A stretch of DNA of 48,070 nt from Gemmatimonas sp. (GTDB taxonomy: Bacteria > Gemmatimonadota > Gemmatimonadetes > Gemmatimonadales > Gemmatimonadaceae): assembly GCA_011390805.1 (NCBI GenBank), contig JAABRT010000020.1, forward strand, positions 1-48,070, written 5' to 3'. This document shows positions 26,914-36,631 of the stretch, piece by piece; positions within the stretch are counted from its first letter, which is position 1; every line of letters starts with the position of its first letter. The position numbers were made by a program, and so were the translations under genes. The notes beneath the pieces were generated by a model. It saw only the letters and a program-made list of their open reading frames with translations. It searched no databases and was not told the origin of the DNA.

Positions 26914-27711
26914 ATGATCCGTCAAGCACTCGTTATTGCCGCTTCGGCGCTTCTCGTTGCCGCATGCGGCAGTTCAGACCCAGCACCCGCCCGCACCCTG
27001 GTGTGGGAAGACAACTTTGATGGCCCCGCCGGCCAGCTGCCGAACGCAAGCAACTGGGGATTTGATGTTGGGACGGACTGGGGCAATGCGCAGCTGGAAT
27101 ACGACACCGATCGGGCCAGCAACGCCTCCCTCGATGGCAACGGCAATCTGGCGATTGTTGCGCGCCAGGAAACCTTTCAGAACCGGTCGTACACGTCGGC
27201 GCGCATCACGACGGAGGGGAAGCGGGAGTTCCGCTACGGACGCATTTCGGCGCGCATCAAGCTGCCCGTCGGTCAGGGCATCTGGCCGGCCTTCTGGCTG
27301 CTTGGCAGCAACATCACGACAGTGGGTTGGCCACAGTCCGGAGAGATCGACGTCATGGAATACCGAGGTCAGGAACCGCGCGTGGTGCTGGGCAGCGTGC
27401 ATGGCCCAGGATATTCAGGCGGCAACGCGATCACGCGACGCTATGAGATGCAGCAGGCGCGGTTCGATGACGACTTTCATGAGTTCACCATTGAATGGTC
27501 GGAATCACGCATTGACTTCTTTGTTGACGAGACGCTGTACCACACGGTGCGTCGAGGCGACGTAAACGGTGAATGGGTGTTCAACCAGCCGTTCTACATC
27601 ATCTTGAACGTCGCGGTTGGAGGAACCTTTGTTGGCGCGCCCAACGCCCAGACGCGCTTCCCGCAAACCATGCTGGTGGACTGGGTGCGCGTGTACCAGA
27701 CCGCGCAATGA
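26914..27711 (+). CDS. GH16 endo-beta-glucanase lipoprotein (laminarinase-like)
   Basis: The 265-residue enzyme has a lipobox V-A-A-C18 and a single GH16 domain. The catalytic signature is S-G-E144-I-D146-V-M-E149-Y, with the nucleophile E144 and acid/base E149, and the preceding W-P-A-F-W-L-L block binds substrate. GH16 enzymes with E-I-D-x-x-E cut beta-1,3 or mixed beta-1,3/1,4 glucans internally; laminarin is the likely target, which the motif alone cannot settle. The lipid anchor keeps it on the membrane. It starts 19 nt after the ROK gene and its stop overlaps the transporter start as ATGA. The frame reaching back to 26797 lies within the ROK gene. Confidence 0.92.
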   Translation: MIRQALVIAASALLVAACGSSDPAPARTLVWEDNFDGPAGQLPNASNWGFDVGTDWGNAQLEYDTDRASNASLDGNGNLAIVARQETFQNRSYTSARITTEGKREFRYGRISARIKLPVGQGIWPAFWLLGSNITTVGWPQSGEIDVMEYRGQEPRVVLGSVHGPGYSGGNAITRRYEMQQARFDDDFHEFTIEWSESRIDFFVDETLYHTVRRGDVNGEWVFNQPFYIILNVAVGGTFVGAPNAQTRFPQTMLVDWVRVYQTAQ

Positions 27712-29258
27712 GCATCGGCTCGCGGTTACGGGCGTGGTCACAACTCGCGATCTCGGCGTGGCACTCACGCATTGACGATTCGGGAAAAACCGGTTTCACC
27801 GCGCAGTATGAAACGGCCAGCGCCGACCGTATTTCCTTTCCGCGCAAGATCGCCTACGGCATGGGCGCGTTTGTCAACAATCTGCTTGCGGCTGCGATCG
27901 GGGGAATGGCGATCATTCTCAATCTCGGGCTGGGCATGAATCCCGCGCTGGTCGGTCTGCTCGGTGCGTTGCCTCGCATCACTGATGCGATCACCGATCC
28001 GATGATGGGCTACATCTCCGACAATACATCGTCACGATGGGGGCGTCGCCGCCCGTACATCTTTGTCGGTGCGATAGCGGCCGGTATCATTTTTGCGCTG
28101 CTCTGGCAGTTGCCTGAAGGAAAGACTGAAAGCTTCTACTTCTGGTATTTCCTGGCCGGCTCGATTGTGTTCTACCTCGCGTACACGGTGTTCGCCACGC
28201 CATGGGTGGCGCTCGGATACGAGCTTACTCCCGACTACCACGAGCGCACACGCCTCATGGGCGTGCAGAACTTCATCGGACAGCTCGCGTATCTGGTGTC
28301 GCCGTGGTTCTTGTGGATCATGACGTACAAGCCGCTGTTCGAAAATCAGGTGGCGGGAGCTGCGGGGCTGGCAATTGGTATTGGCGTCGTCACGATCGCA
28401 ATCGGTGTATTGCCCGCGATCTTTCTGCGCGAGCGCTTTGTGCAAGCGGCAAGCGATGGCACCATTCCGTTGGTTCGTGAATCGCGGCTGGCCATGCTCA
28501 AGCGCAACATGGCCGAGTTCGCGAAAGGGTTTGCCACCACACTGCGTTCCGGCCCATTTCGAAAATTGTGCGTCGCCACGTTTCTGGTGTTCAACGGCTT
28601 CATCATGATCTCGTCGTTCCAGCTGTACGTGATCATCTATTACGTGTTCAGTGGTGATCAGGAAGCGGGAGCGCGCTACGGTGGATATGCGGGCACATTG
28701 GGCGCGGCCTCGACATTCGCTGTGATCTTTATTGTGACGATGCTCAGCACGAGGTTGGGCAAGCGAAAAGCATTCTTTGTGTCTACCGGCCTGTCGATTG
28801 TGGGCTACGGCCTCAAGTGGTTCTGCTACAATCCTGACTATCCGATGTTGGTGTTGCTACCGGTTCCACTGATGGCGTTCGGTCTGGGTGGATTGTTCAC
28901 ACTCATGGGCTCCATGATCGCCGACGTGGTAGACGCCGACGAGCTTGAGACACACCAACGCCGCGAAGGGATGTTTGGCTCAATCTTCTGGTGGGTGGTC
29001 AAGCTTGGCATGGCAGCCGCGCTGGCGGCCGGTGGATTCCTGCTCAACGCCACCGGTTTTGATGTCGCACTGGGCGGCGCGCAGAGCGCCAACACCATCT
29101 TCCTGATGCGGTTGTTTGATGTGGTGATTCCCATGGTGACGTCGGCAATCGCGATCTGGGCTGTAGCCAAGTACCCGATTACCGAGGCCCGGGCAAGAGA
29201 ATGCCGCGAAGCACTTGAAGCGCGTCGCGGCAATCCGGGGCCGGCGTTGGCGGCGTAG
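27708..29258 (+). CDS. GPH family sugar:cation symporter (MFS, MelB-like)
   Basis: This 516-residue membrane protein has about 12 hydrophobic segments and the GPH-family blocks: F-P-R-K-I-A-Y-G-M-G-A-F-V-N-N near residue 45, the D-A-I-T-D-P-M-M-G-Y-I-S-D-N segment, and R-W-G-R-R-R-P-Y directly after it. The second half has the A-D-V-V-D-A-D-E region. GPH transporters import glycosides with Na+ or H+. Here the cargo would be gluco-oligosaccharides released by the GH16 enzyme. Its ATG overlaps the GH16 stop codon by four bases, a sign of translational coupling. It is the last gene of the plus arm. Confidence 0.92.
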   Translation: MSIGSRLRAWSQLAISAWHSRIDDSGKTGFTAQYETASADRISFPRKIAYGMGAFVNNLLAAAIGGMAIILNLGLGMNPALVGLLGALPRITDAITDPMMGYISDNTSSRWGRRRPYIFVGAIAAGIIFALLWQLPEGKTESFYFWYFLAGSIVFYLAYTVFATPWVALGYELTPDYHERTRLMGVQNFIGQLAYLVSPWFLWIMTYKPLFENQVAGAAGLAIGIGVVTIAIGVLPAIFLRERFVQAASDGTIPLVRESRLAMLKRNMAEFAKGFATTLRSGPFRKLCVATFLVFNGFIMISSFQLYVIIYYVFSGDQEAGARYGGYAGTLGAASTFAVIFIVTMLSTRLGKRKAFFVSTGLSIVGYGLKWFCYNPDYPMLVLLPVPLMAFGLGGLFTLMGSMIADVVDADELETHQRREGMFGSIFWWVVKLGMAAALAAGGFLLNATGFDVALGGAQSANTIFLMRLFDVVIPMVTSAIAIWAVAKYPITEARARECREALEARRGNPGPALAA

Positions 29259-29269
29259 CAGGACTTTTG

Positions 29270-29297
29270 CCAATACGCGCTGTTACGCGCGTATTGG
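29270..29297. terminator. Hairpin at the junction of the two convergent arms
   Basis: A perfect 11-bp inverted repeat (CCAATACGCGC, 29270-29280; GCGCGTATTGG, 29287-29297) with loop TGTTAC lies in the 77 bp between the stops of the transporter and GH3 genes. It can fold in transcripts from both arms. No T run follows, so it may terminate weakly or serve as a transcript end stabiliser. Confidence 0.6.
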
Positions 29298-29335
29298 TGT
29301 GTGTCCGTTCGCCGCTGTTCTGATGGCGCTAGGCG

Positions 29336-31108
29336 CTACAGTCCAAACCCGCGTGGCCAGCGCGGTGCCATGCGCGGCCACGGGAACGGAAGCACGCCCG
29401 TAAACGGGTAGTCCCCAAAGAGCACATCGGCCACGCCCTGCCCCTCCGAGCCCGGCAACCACGCGGCAATGAATGCGTCGGTTGCGGCGAGTTCGTCATC
29501 AACAATGAGCGGACGTCCGGAAACAAGCACGGCCACCACAGGGATACCCTGGGCGCGGATGGTGTTGATCGTGGCCAGATCTTCCGGATGCAGAATCGAA
29601 AGCTCGAGCGTTTGACCATAGGCAGCGAGATCGGCCGTCTTTCCGGCGGGACTTGATCCTACAGGCACCGCACCCGCCGGACGAATGTCACCCATCCCCT
29701 CGGCGTAGGGACGTTCGCCGATTACCACGATCGCGACGTCATGTTGCTGCGCATTGGCCAGTGTGCCGTCTTCACTCAGTGTGGCATTGGGTGCCACTGC
29801 CTGGATCCCTTCCCAGATCGAGGTGCCACCCACAATGAAATCATTGCCCGAGGTGCCCTGCCACGCGACGGTGAAGCCGCCACACTGATGTCCGCGATTG
29901 TGCGCGTTCTTGCCGGCCACCAGAATGCGTGCGTCGCGATTGAGCGGTACCAGCGCGTTGTTGTTCTGCAGCAGCACAAGTGACTTGCGCACGGCTTCGC
30001 GCGCCACGGCACGATGCTCAGGCGCACCGAGGCACGACTGCTGCGACCAGTAGCGTTCGGCCGGACGCGGACGTGTGAACAAGCCGTAGCGATGCTTGAC
30101 CAGCAGAATGCGCCGTACTGCATCGTCTATGCGCGACATGGGAATCGTGCCGTCGTTGGCATGCTGCAGCAGCAAGTCGAGACAGCGCTTCCACTCGACC
30201 GAGACCATGAACATGTCCACACCGGCGTTGGCCGCGAGTGCAACCGCCTCAGCCGGATCTTCGGAGAGGTAGTCAACACCGTCCCAGTCGGACACAACAA
30301 AGCCTTGAAAGCCCAAACGATGTTTGAGCACGTCGGTGAGCAGGTATTTATTGCCGTGGCATTTCACACCGTTAATGCTGTTGAACGACGCCATCACGGT
30401 GAGCACACCTTCGGCGAGCGCCGGCAGATAGGGCGCCATATGCACGCGCTCCAGCTCAGGCTCGGTGATGACCGTGTTGCCCTGGTCGCGGCCGCCGGTG
30501 GTGCCACCGTCGCCAATCCAGTGTTTGGCGCAGGCAATCACCGAGTCGCGTCCAAGATCACCCTGGAGTCCGCGCACCATGGGAGCGGCGTAGCTGGTCA
30601 CCAACGCATGGTCGTCGGAAAAACTCTCGTAGGTGCGTCCCCAGTACAGATGCTGTGCAACGGCCAGCGTCGGGGCAAAGGTCCAATCCACACCGGTGGC
30701 CAGCACTTCGCGCGCCGTGATGCGCGCGATGCGCTCCACGAGCTCGGCGTCACGCGCTGCACCCAGGCCGATGTTGTGCGGAAACACGGTGGCTCCAAGC
30801 ACGTTGGCATGACCGTGCACGGCATCTACGCCGTAGAGAATCGGAATCGGTGCGCGCCCCGGCGCGTCCGTCATGGACGCCATCCAGTAGGCATCGTTCA
30901 TGGCAATCCAGTCGGCCGGTTGATTGCCACCGGGTGCGGAGCCGCCGCCACTGAGGATCGATCCGAGATGATGTGTTGATACATCGTCGGGGGTCACGGC
31001 CATGCGTTCGCCCTGGATCATCTGTCCGACTTTTTGCTCAACTGACATGCGGGCAAGCAGCGCGTCGACAAAAGCGACGGCCTCGCGGTCCGCAAAATGT
31101 GCACTCAT
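29336..31108 (-). CDS. GH3 beta-glucosidase / exo-glucan glucohydrolase, no signal peptide
   Basis: The 590-residue enzyme has the two-domain GH3 core: an (alpha/beta)8 barrel with the nucleophile D274 in V-V-S-D-W-D-G, the K-H-W-I-G-D-G segment, and an (alpha/beta)6 sandwich ending in D-Y-P-F-T-G-V-L-P-F-P-W-P-R. Similarity in pattern to barley-type exo-1,3/1,4-beta-glucosidases (G-T-T-G-G-R-D-Q-G-N-T) suggests hydrolysis of glucosyl residues from beta-glucan oligosaccharides. No signal peptide or FnIII-like domain is present, so it is probably cytoplasmic. The C-terminus is slightly short: after the P-W-P-R motif the usual 12-15 residues before G-F-G-L are missing. It follows the other GH3 gene by 61 nt. 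Confidence 0.92.
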   Translation of the reverse strand: MSAHFADREAVAFVDALLARMSVEQKVGQMIQGERMAVTPDDVSTHHLGSILSGGGSAPGGNQPADWIAMNDAYWMASMTDAPGRAPIPILYGVDAVHGHANVLGATVFPHNIGLGAARDAELVERIARITAREVLATGVDWTFAPTLAVAQHLYWGRTYESFSDDHALVTSYAAPMVRGLQGDLGRDSVIACAKHWIGDGGTTGGRDQGNTVITEPELERVHMAPYLPALAEGVLTVMASFNSINGVKCHGNKYLLTDVLKHRLGFQGFVVSDWDGVDYLSEDPAEAVALAANAGVDMFMVSVEWKRCLDLLLQHANDGTIPMSRIDDAVRRILLVKHRYGLFTRPRPAERYWSQQSCLGAPEHRAVAREAVRKSLVLLQNNNALVPLNRDARILVAGKNAHNRGHQCGGFTVAWQGTSGNDFIVGGTSIWEGIQAVAPNATLSEDGTLANAQQHDVAIVVIGERPYAEGMGDIRPAGAVPVGSSPAGKTADLAAYGQTLELSILHPEDLATINTIRAQGIPVVAVLVSGRPLIVDDELAATDAFIAAWLPGSEGQGVADVLFGDYPFTGVLPFPWPRMAPRWPRGFGL

Positions 31109-31169
31109 ATATGTGTTTGTTAATCGCGCGTTGTTGCAGAAAATGTGCGCTTGCGTGCGGTGTCCGGCA

Positions 31170-33389
31170 CTATCGCGCGTGATCGTCTACCAACTCAAAC
31201 TCCGTCCGCAACTCTGCGTTGGAGTGTCCTCCAATCCACACGTGAAAACGACCGGGCTCCACAATCAGACGTTGGGCCCGCCCGTAAAATGCCAGATCGC
31301 GCGGCGTAATGGTGAACTCCACGTGCCGTCGCTCCCCGCGCTCAAGGTGTACGCGCGTAAATGCCTTGAGCTCCTTCACCGGCCGCGTGACATCGCCTAC
31401 CAGATCGCGCACGTACAGTTGCACGGTCTCATCTACCGGGCGTGGCCCCGCATTTACCACATCCACACCAAAGGTAATGCGGCCGTTCATGGTCATCACG
31501 GCGCTGCTGCTGAGCAGATGCTCATACTCCACATGTGAGTACGAGAGTCCGAAGCCAAAGGCGTACAGCGGCGTGAAGCCCGCATCGAGATGAAATGAGG
31601 TATTGCCCACCGACACCTGATGCGCCCGTGGTTCAATGTCCTCGATGTGCGTGAACGACTCGAATGTGGCGGGTTTCCCGGTGTGCTTGTGCGCGTAATA
31701 AATGGGGATTTGTCCAGTCACGCGCGGAAAGGTCACGGGCAGTTTTCCACTGGGCGAGACCACGCCAAACAGGAGATCGGCAATGGCCTTGCCGCCCATG
31801 GAGCCGGGGTGCCACGCGTACAATACCGCATGCGCGTGCTTGACCGTGTGCTCAAGGGCAAGCGGCCGACCGGCCATGATCACGAGCACCACCTTGGTAC
31901 CGGTGGCGGCAATCGCCTCCAGCAGCGCATCCTGCGCCCCGGGTAGTGTGATGTCGGCGCGGCAGTGTGCTTCGCCTGACAGAATGGCCTCTTCGCCCAA
32001 CACACAAATCACGACATCCGAACGGGCTGCCAGTTCCACTGCACTGTCAAAGCCTTCAGTGCCGGTACTGCGTGTTGTTTGCACGCCGCGCGCATACTCA
32101 ACCGTGGCCCGGTCACCTACCAGATCGCGCACCGACTGCAACACGGTCCGGCTGTGCGCTGCATCGCCGTCAAAAATCCACGTGCCCAACTGTTCGTACG
32201 GATCGTCGGCCAGCGGGCCGATCACAGCAACCGACGAGAGTTCGTCGGCGTGCAATGGCAGCGCCCAGTCATCATTCTTGAGCAATACAGCACTCGCCAC
32301 CGCCGCATCGTAAGCCGCGCGAAGATGCGAGGGATCTGCCACCGCAGTAAACCTCGACGGATCGGTGTGTGCATTGTCAAACAAGCCCAGCCGGAACTTC
32401 ACACGCAGAATGTTGCTCACCATCGTGTTGATCTGCTGTTCCGTAACGCGCTTGTCCTTCACCAGCGACTCGAGATGATCGGCGTAGGTGGTACTGGCCA
32501 TCTCCATGTCGACGCCTGCTGTGGCCGCCTGATACGCCGACTCGCGATCGTTTTCCGTAAAGCCATGTACGGCCAACTGTCGTATCGACTCCCAGTCACT
32601 CACCACCATGCTGTTGGCTCTCCACTCCTCGCGCAGTACCTGACGCAGCAGAAAAGTGTTGGCGGTTGCCGGTACGCCATCAAGATCCGAAAACGATGTC
32701 ATGAGCGTGGCCACGCCCGCATCAACGGCCGCTTTGAACGGACGCAGATACACGTTACGCAGTTCGTTTTCGGGAATGTTGGTGGTGTTGTAGTCGCGAC
32801 CACTTTCACTCGCACCGTAACCCGCGAAGTGCTTGGCACAGGCAGCAATGCTGCCGGTCTCCGCCAGATCGTTGCCTTGAAAGCCGCGCACCATCGCTGC
32901 GCCGAGCACGCCGGTAAGATACGGGTCTTCACCAAACGATTCGGCCACGCGGCCCCACCTTGGATCTCGCGCGATGTCGATCATGGGCGCGAAGGTCCAG
33001 TTCACACCGTGCGCCGCGGCTTCCTGCGCCGCAATGCGCGCTCCCTCGGTGACCATCGCCGGCTGCCACGTGGCAGCCTGACCGAGTGGAATGGGAAAGA
33101 CGGTGGCGAAGCCGTGAATGACATCACGACCAATCAACAACGGAATGCCGAGACGACTTTCTTCAACGGCGATGCGTTGCAACTCATTGACGGTATCAAC
33201 ATCTACTTCGTTGAGCACCGAACCCACGCGTCCTTCGCGGATCGCGTCGCGCAGATGATCGGGCACGTGTCCGCCCGCTGCGTTGACCTGCGCCATCTGG
33301 CCAATCTTCTCGCGCAGCGACATGCGATCGAGCAGCGCGACAATCTGCTGCTCGATCGATGCGGCGCGCAGTGATGCGCTCTGACTCAC
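31170..33389 (-). CDS. GH3 beta-glucosidase with FnIII-like domain
   Basis: This 739-residue enzyme has the three-domain bacterial beta-glucosidase layout (BglX-like): barrel with S-D265-W-E-S nucleophile and K-H-F-A-G-Y-G, the alpha/beta sandwich (D-V-V-I-C-V-L-G-E), and a C-terminal FnIII-like domain (about 650-739; V-Q-L-Y-V-R-D-L-V-G). It should release glucose from beta-linked oligosaccharides. I set the start at the GTG at 33389, whose GTGA overlaps the stop of the preceding gene, a normal coupling arrangement. An ATG at 33422 would give a 37-base overlap and 11 extra residues. No signal peptide is visible in either form, so the enzyme is likely cytoplasmic. Confidence 0.92.
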   Translation of the reverse strand: MSQSASLRAASIEQQIVALLDRMSLREKIGQMAQVNAAGGHVPDHLRDAIREGRVGSVLNEVDVDTVNELQRIAVEESRLGIPLLIGRDVIHGFATVFPIPLGQAATWQPAMVTEGARIAAQEAAAHGVNWTFAPMIDIARDPRWGRVAESFGEDPYLTGVLGAAMVRGFQGNDLAETGSIAACAKHFAGYGASESGRDYNTTNIPENELRNVYLRPFKAAVDAGVATLMTSFSDLDGVPATANTFLLRQVLREEWRANSMVVSDWESIRQLAVHGFTENDRESAYQAATAGVDMEMASTTYADHLESLVKDKRVTEQQINTMVSNILRVKFRLGLFDNAHTDPSRFTAVADPSHLRAAYDAAVASAVLLKNDDWALPLHADELSSVAVIGPLADDPYEQLGTWIFDGDAAHSRTVLQSVRDLVGDRATVEYARGVQTTRSTGTEGFDSAVELAARSDVVICVLGEEAILSGEAHCRADITLPGAQDALLEAIAATGTKVVLVIMAGRPLALEHTVKHAHAVLYAWHPGSMGGKAIADLLFGVVSPSGKLPVTFPRVTGQIPIYYAHKHTGKPATFESFTHIEDIEPRAHQVSVGNTSFHLDAGFTPLYAFGFGLSYSHVEYEHLLSSSAVMTMNGRITFGVDVVNAGPRPVDETVQLYVRDLVGDVTRPVKELKAFTRVHLERGERRHVEFTITPRDLAFYGRAQRLIVEPGRFHVWIGGHSNAELRTEFELVDDHAR

Positions 33390-36300
33390 CACCCGACCGT
33401 GAGGTAGGTGCGAATCTCCCATTCCGAGCCCCGAGCACCCGGCGCTGTCGGATCGCAGGCGAGGGTCCCTGTGGCGTCCGGCACCTGCGCCGGGCAGAAG
33501 CGCGGAGAGAAACGGTCGAGTGTGCGATACGTACCGCGCACACCAAATCGGGTGGACGGCAGTTCGGCCCAGTTCGGCATTCCGAGGATGTACGACACGT
33601 CGGCCATGTACTGTTCGGGGAACGTGAGATTGAAGTCGCGGTGATAGTCAAACGGACCCCAATCGTTGAACTTGGCACCAGCAGCGACTTTGATCTGCTT
33701 GCGCACGGCGCGCAGTTCGCCACCGTAGCGACGAATCAGGCGATCACTGTCTCCGTTGGCCTGCCCGTTGCCGCCAAAGAGATTGGCAATAATCCGAAGA
33801 TCGGGGGTGATACGTGAAACGATACGGCTTCGCACTTCCCACAGGTCAGCGGCGGGTGCTGCGCCACTAAACGGGAAGAACGTGCGTCCATCGGCCAGAA
33901 TACCAATAGCCGCATCCTGTGTAGTTGGCAGGTGACGATAGGTATAGCCGAGATTCGCTGCAAACCGAGCGTCTTCGCGCACGTCGCTGTCAAAGGCGTA
34001 CATGAACGTGGCGGGTGTCGGATCCCAGGTGAGCAGCAACTCACCGGCTACCGTTTCACGATTCCAGCGCACGGCGAACGGATCATCGAGAATGTTGCGT
34101 GGGCGACCGGGTGCCGGCACATCGGCCGGTATCGGTCCGACAATCGGCTTCTGCCAGAGGAAGTTGGGGGCGATGGTGAGATTGCCCGCGATGTATGTCA
34201 CACCAGAGAGTGCGTTCCACTGGTTGCCCATACCACTGTCTTTCAATCCCCAGCCGGTAAACGTCATCGTGGACGTCTGACCACCATCGGCCACGAGACC
34301 CATCGCCGCGCCCTGCGCATACCAGTTCCAGCGTCCACGGCTTACAGAGATTTTGGCTTTGGCGCCCAGTGCATCGCTGTCCTTGAGACGGTCCTGCAGT
34401 ACGCGGTAGTTACCCGGTTCGCCGTCAGCAATCTGGAACGTGCGTCCTACGCGTGTATTGCCACCCCAGATGCCACCCACTTCCACGAGAGCCGGACCAA
34501 CGTTGGTCTCGGTCGCGAGTGTGAACACACGCACCTTTGGCTGCGGCACCGCAAACGAACTGGTGTTTCCACTTTGACGCGTAAAGTCTTCCTGATACAC
34601 ACCGGTCACATTGAAGGGACCGAGCTGACGACGATACTTGGCGAGAAATGCGGGGTTGGCACCCCACCACAGCTCGGGACCGACCGCAATCTTGAGTCCT
34701 GCCAGTTTGCGCTTGCCGGTGAACTCCACGCCGAGCGGTGCTTGCCCGTTGTAGATGTCAATGTTGGGTCCGTAGTTCGCTTCCCGATAGAGCCCGAAGA
34801 AGTCGCCTTCGTATCCCCAGTGATAGTGACCGGTGCGATAGAAGCCATCAAGTCGGAAGTCGGCTTCATCCCAACGCACACTCGCGCGATACACGGCCAG
34901 TCGCTCAAGGCTGCTTGTGGTCACCGATGCCCCATCGGTAAGCAACGTGCGACTGCGTCCACGATCTTCGTAGAACAGTTCGTTGATTGGATTGTCGGGC
35001 ACGTTGCCGAGCACGTTGAGCGACAGCATGGCGGTCACGTTTGACGCGGGCTTGGCTTCGAGGTCAACAAAATACGACTGCAGATGATCAAACCCCTGAA
35101 AGCCGGGGCGTGCCGTGGCGCTGGGCGCCGACTGATCGGGTGTGCTGATGTTACTACCACCGGTGTTAAAGCTCGACAGCTCCAGACGCATGCCACTCAC
35201 GCTGATGCGACCACCGGTTTCGGCGATCAGTGCTGAGCGGTCACCGCGGGCGCGCAACTCCATTTCGGATGGATTGATGGCGCTGAAATGTTCGCGGATT
35301 GTGGCGCGGTCGGTGCGCGGACCGTACGGGTCGAGCGTGTATGCGCGCTGCAGGGCGTAAAAGGCGGCGCGCGGGTAGAGCTGGAAGAATCCACGGGAAT
35401 CGGTGGGGCCTTTCGCGGCAATACCCCACCACTCTTCGTTCATGTTGTTGTCGCCCGGCATGAAGTCTTCCGCGTAGGCCTCGTTCGACCAGCCGGCATC
35501 GGTGTCCTGCACGTCCAGGTTGGATTCCTGTCCAACCTTCCACCAACCATCGGACCACTGGAAGGTCATGCCGCCGATGGCGTTGCCTACGCCTCCCTTG
35601 CCGGCAGACTGCAGATAGATCTCTTCCCACTGGCTGATGAGATAGCGCGCCTGCATAACCTGATCTTCGCGACGCTCCTTCGCGTTGTAGGCGTCGGCGC
35701 CGAACTCGGTGAACATCACAGGCACACCCAGCTTGTCTTTCACATCCTGAAAGAGCTGACCAAACGACATGCCGCGGTACACGTTGGTGCCGAAGACATC
35801 CAACCCCTTGGTTTCCTGCGCGATGATGTCGATGTACTGCAGGTCGCCGTTGGCCATGGACACCGGCTTTGACGGATCACGCGTCTTGATGTCGCGGATG
35901 ATCTCGCCGAACAGCGAATAGAGATAGCGGGCCTTGGCCGCGTCGCGCTCCCCAACCGGCAGGTTTTCTGTCTCCGCCGACTTCCACGACAAACCGTAGT
36001 TGTTTTCGTTGCCAAGCAGGTACATGAGCACGCCGGGCGTGCCGCGGAACTCATCGACCATGGCCGCGACTTCGCCCTTGAGCATCTCGCGCACGCGCGG
36101 ATCGGAATAGTCGGTGTTCGGGTTGAACGCGCCACCGACCGTGACGCCGTAGCGACCGACGGCGTGGTTCAGCACGGTGTAAATGCCGTAGTTTTCGTAG
36201 ATGTAGCGCACCCATTTGGGCGGCACGCCCACGTACAGTCTGAGTGTGTTCACGCCCAGACTCTTGAGCAGCGCCATCTCGCGGTCGAGTGCGGTGCGAA

Positions 36301-36571
36301 TGAACTCGTCGGACTGACCCCAGAAGTTGTAGGCGTAGTTTTCGCCAACCGGGAAGTAGTCCCAGTTCATGCCCAGAACCATGAAATCGCGGCCATCGAC
36401 CTGCAGTCGCGACCCGGTGGCATCGCTCACCACCCGGACACTCTCCTGGGCGTGCACATCGGCCCGGGGGGCTGCGGAAAAGAGAAGCGCCAAGGCGAGC
36501 GCACTCGCGGGGGCGGGGGCAAACCATCGCGCGCCCGTGAGTCGGGCAAAAAGCGATCGGGTGGGGCTCAT
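33386..36571 (-). CDS. Exported clan GH-A glycosidase fused to an outer-membrane beta-barrel-like domain
   Basis: The 1061-residue product has a signal peptide (cleavage near V-H-A-Q). Residues 45-440 form a TIM barrel of clan GH-A: G-N-E189-N after a beta strand is the likely acid/base and F-T-E289-F-G the likely nucleophile. I cannot fix the GH family; GH2-like and beta-1,3-glucanase families fit. From about 455 to the end, strands of alternating polar and non-polar residues with many aromatic girdle residues continue to a terminal ...Y-L-T-V-G-W, the aromatic end expected of BAM-inserted barrels. The 600-residue size would fit a barrel of 20 or so strands. It may hydrolyse glucan and pass the product inward. 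First gene of the minus arm; GAGG precedes the ATG by 6 nt. Confidence 0.82.
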   Translation of the reverse strand: MSPTRSLFARLTGARWFAPAPASALALALLFSAAPRADVHAQESVRVVSDATGSRLQVDGRDFMVLGMNWDYFPVGENYAYNFWGQSDEFIRTALDREMALLKSLGVNTLRLYVGVPPKWVRYIYENYGIYTVLNHAVGRYGVTVGGAFNPNTDYSDPRVREMLKGEVAAMVDEFRGTPGVLMYLLGNENNYGLSWKSAETENLPVGERDAAKARYLYSLFGEIIRDIKTRDPSKPVSMANGDLQYIDIIAQETKGLDVFGTNVYRGMSFGQLFQDVKDKLGVPVMFTEFGADAYNAKERREDQVMQARYLISQWEEIYLQSAGKGGVGNAIGGMTFQWSDGWWKVGQESNLDVQDTDAGWSNEAYAEDFMPGDNNMNEEWWGIAAKGPTDSRGFFQLYPRAAFYALQRAYTLDPYGPRTDRATIREHFSAINPSEMELRARGDRSALIAETGGRISVSGMRLELSSFNTGGSNISTPDQSAPSATARPGFQGFDHLQSYFVDLEAKPASNVTAMLSLNVLGNVPDNPINELFYEDRGRSRTLLTDGASVTTSSLERLAVYRASVRWDEADFRLDGFYRTGHYHWGYEGDFFGLYREANYGPNIDIYNGQAPLGVEFTGKRKLAGLKIAVGPELWWGANPAFLAKYRRQLGPFNVTGVYQEDFTRQSGNTSSFAVPQPKVRVFTLATETNVGPALVEVGGIWGGNTRVGRTFQIADGEPGNYRVLQDRLKDSDALGAKAKISVSRGRWNWYAQGAAMGLVADGGQTSTMTFTGWGLKDSGMGNQWNALSGVTYIAGNLTIAPNFLWQKPIVGPIPADVPAPGRPRNILDDPFAVRWNRETVAGELLLTWDPTPATFMYAFDSDVREDARFAANLGYTYRHLPTTQDAAIGILADGRTFFPFSGAAPAADLWEVRSRIVSRITPDLRIIANLFGGNGQANGDSDRLIRRYGGELRAVRKQIKVAAGAKFNDWGPFDYHRDFNLTFPEQYMADVSYILGMPNWAELPSTRFGVRGTYRTLDRFSPRFCPAQVPDATGTLACDPTAPGARGSEWEIRTYLTVGW

Positions 36572-36631
36572 GCGTGCCTCGTCCTGGGTGGGAGCAGACG
36601 GGTGGGTGGGGACCTGAGGAGGTCCAATCGA

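Noticed and set aside
30014..30979. 321-residue plus frame inside the first GH3 gene
   Set aside because: An antisense shadow produced by high-GC codon bias; the minus strand has the complete GH3 catalytic domain.
31118..31150. Third operator upstream of the first GH3 gene (GTTTGTTAA)
   Set aside because: Only one TTTGTT half-site is present; the opposite arm is missing, and the gene is read from the upstream operon.
32079..33374. 431-residue plus frame inside the second GH3 gene
   Set aside because: Antisense shadow; histidine- and arginine-rich with no recognisable fold.
33932..35044. 370-residue plus frame inside the glycosidase-barrel gene
   Set aside because: Antisense shadow of the barrel-like half; no ribosome site or domain.
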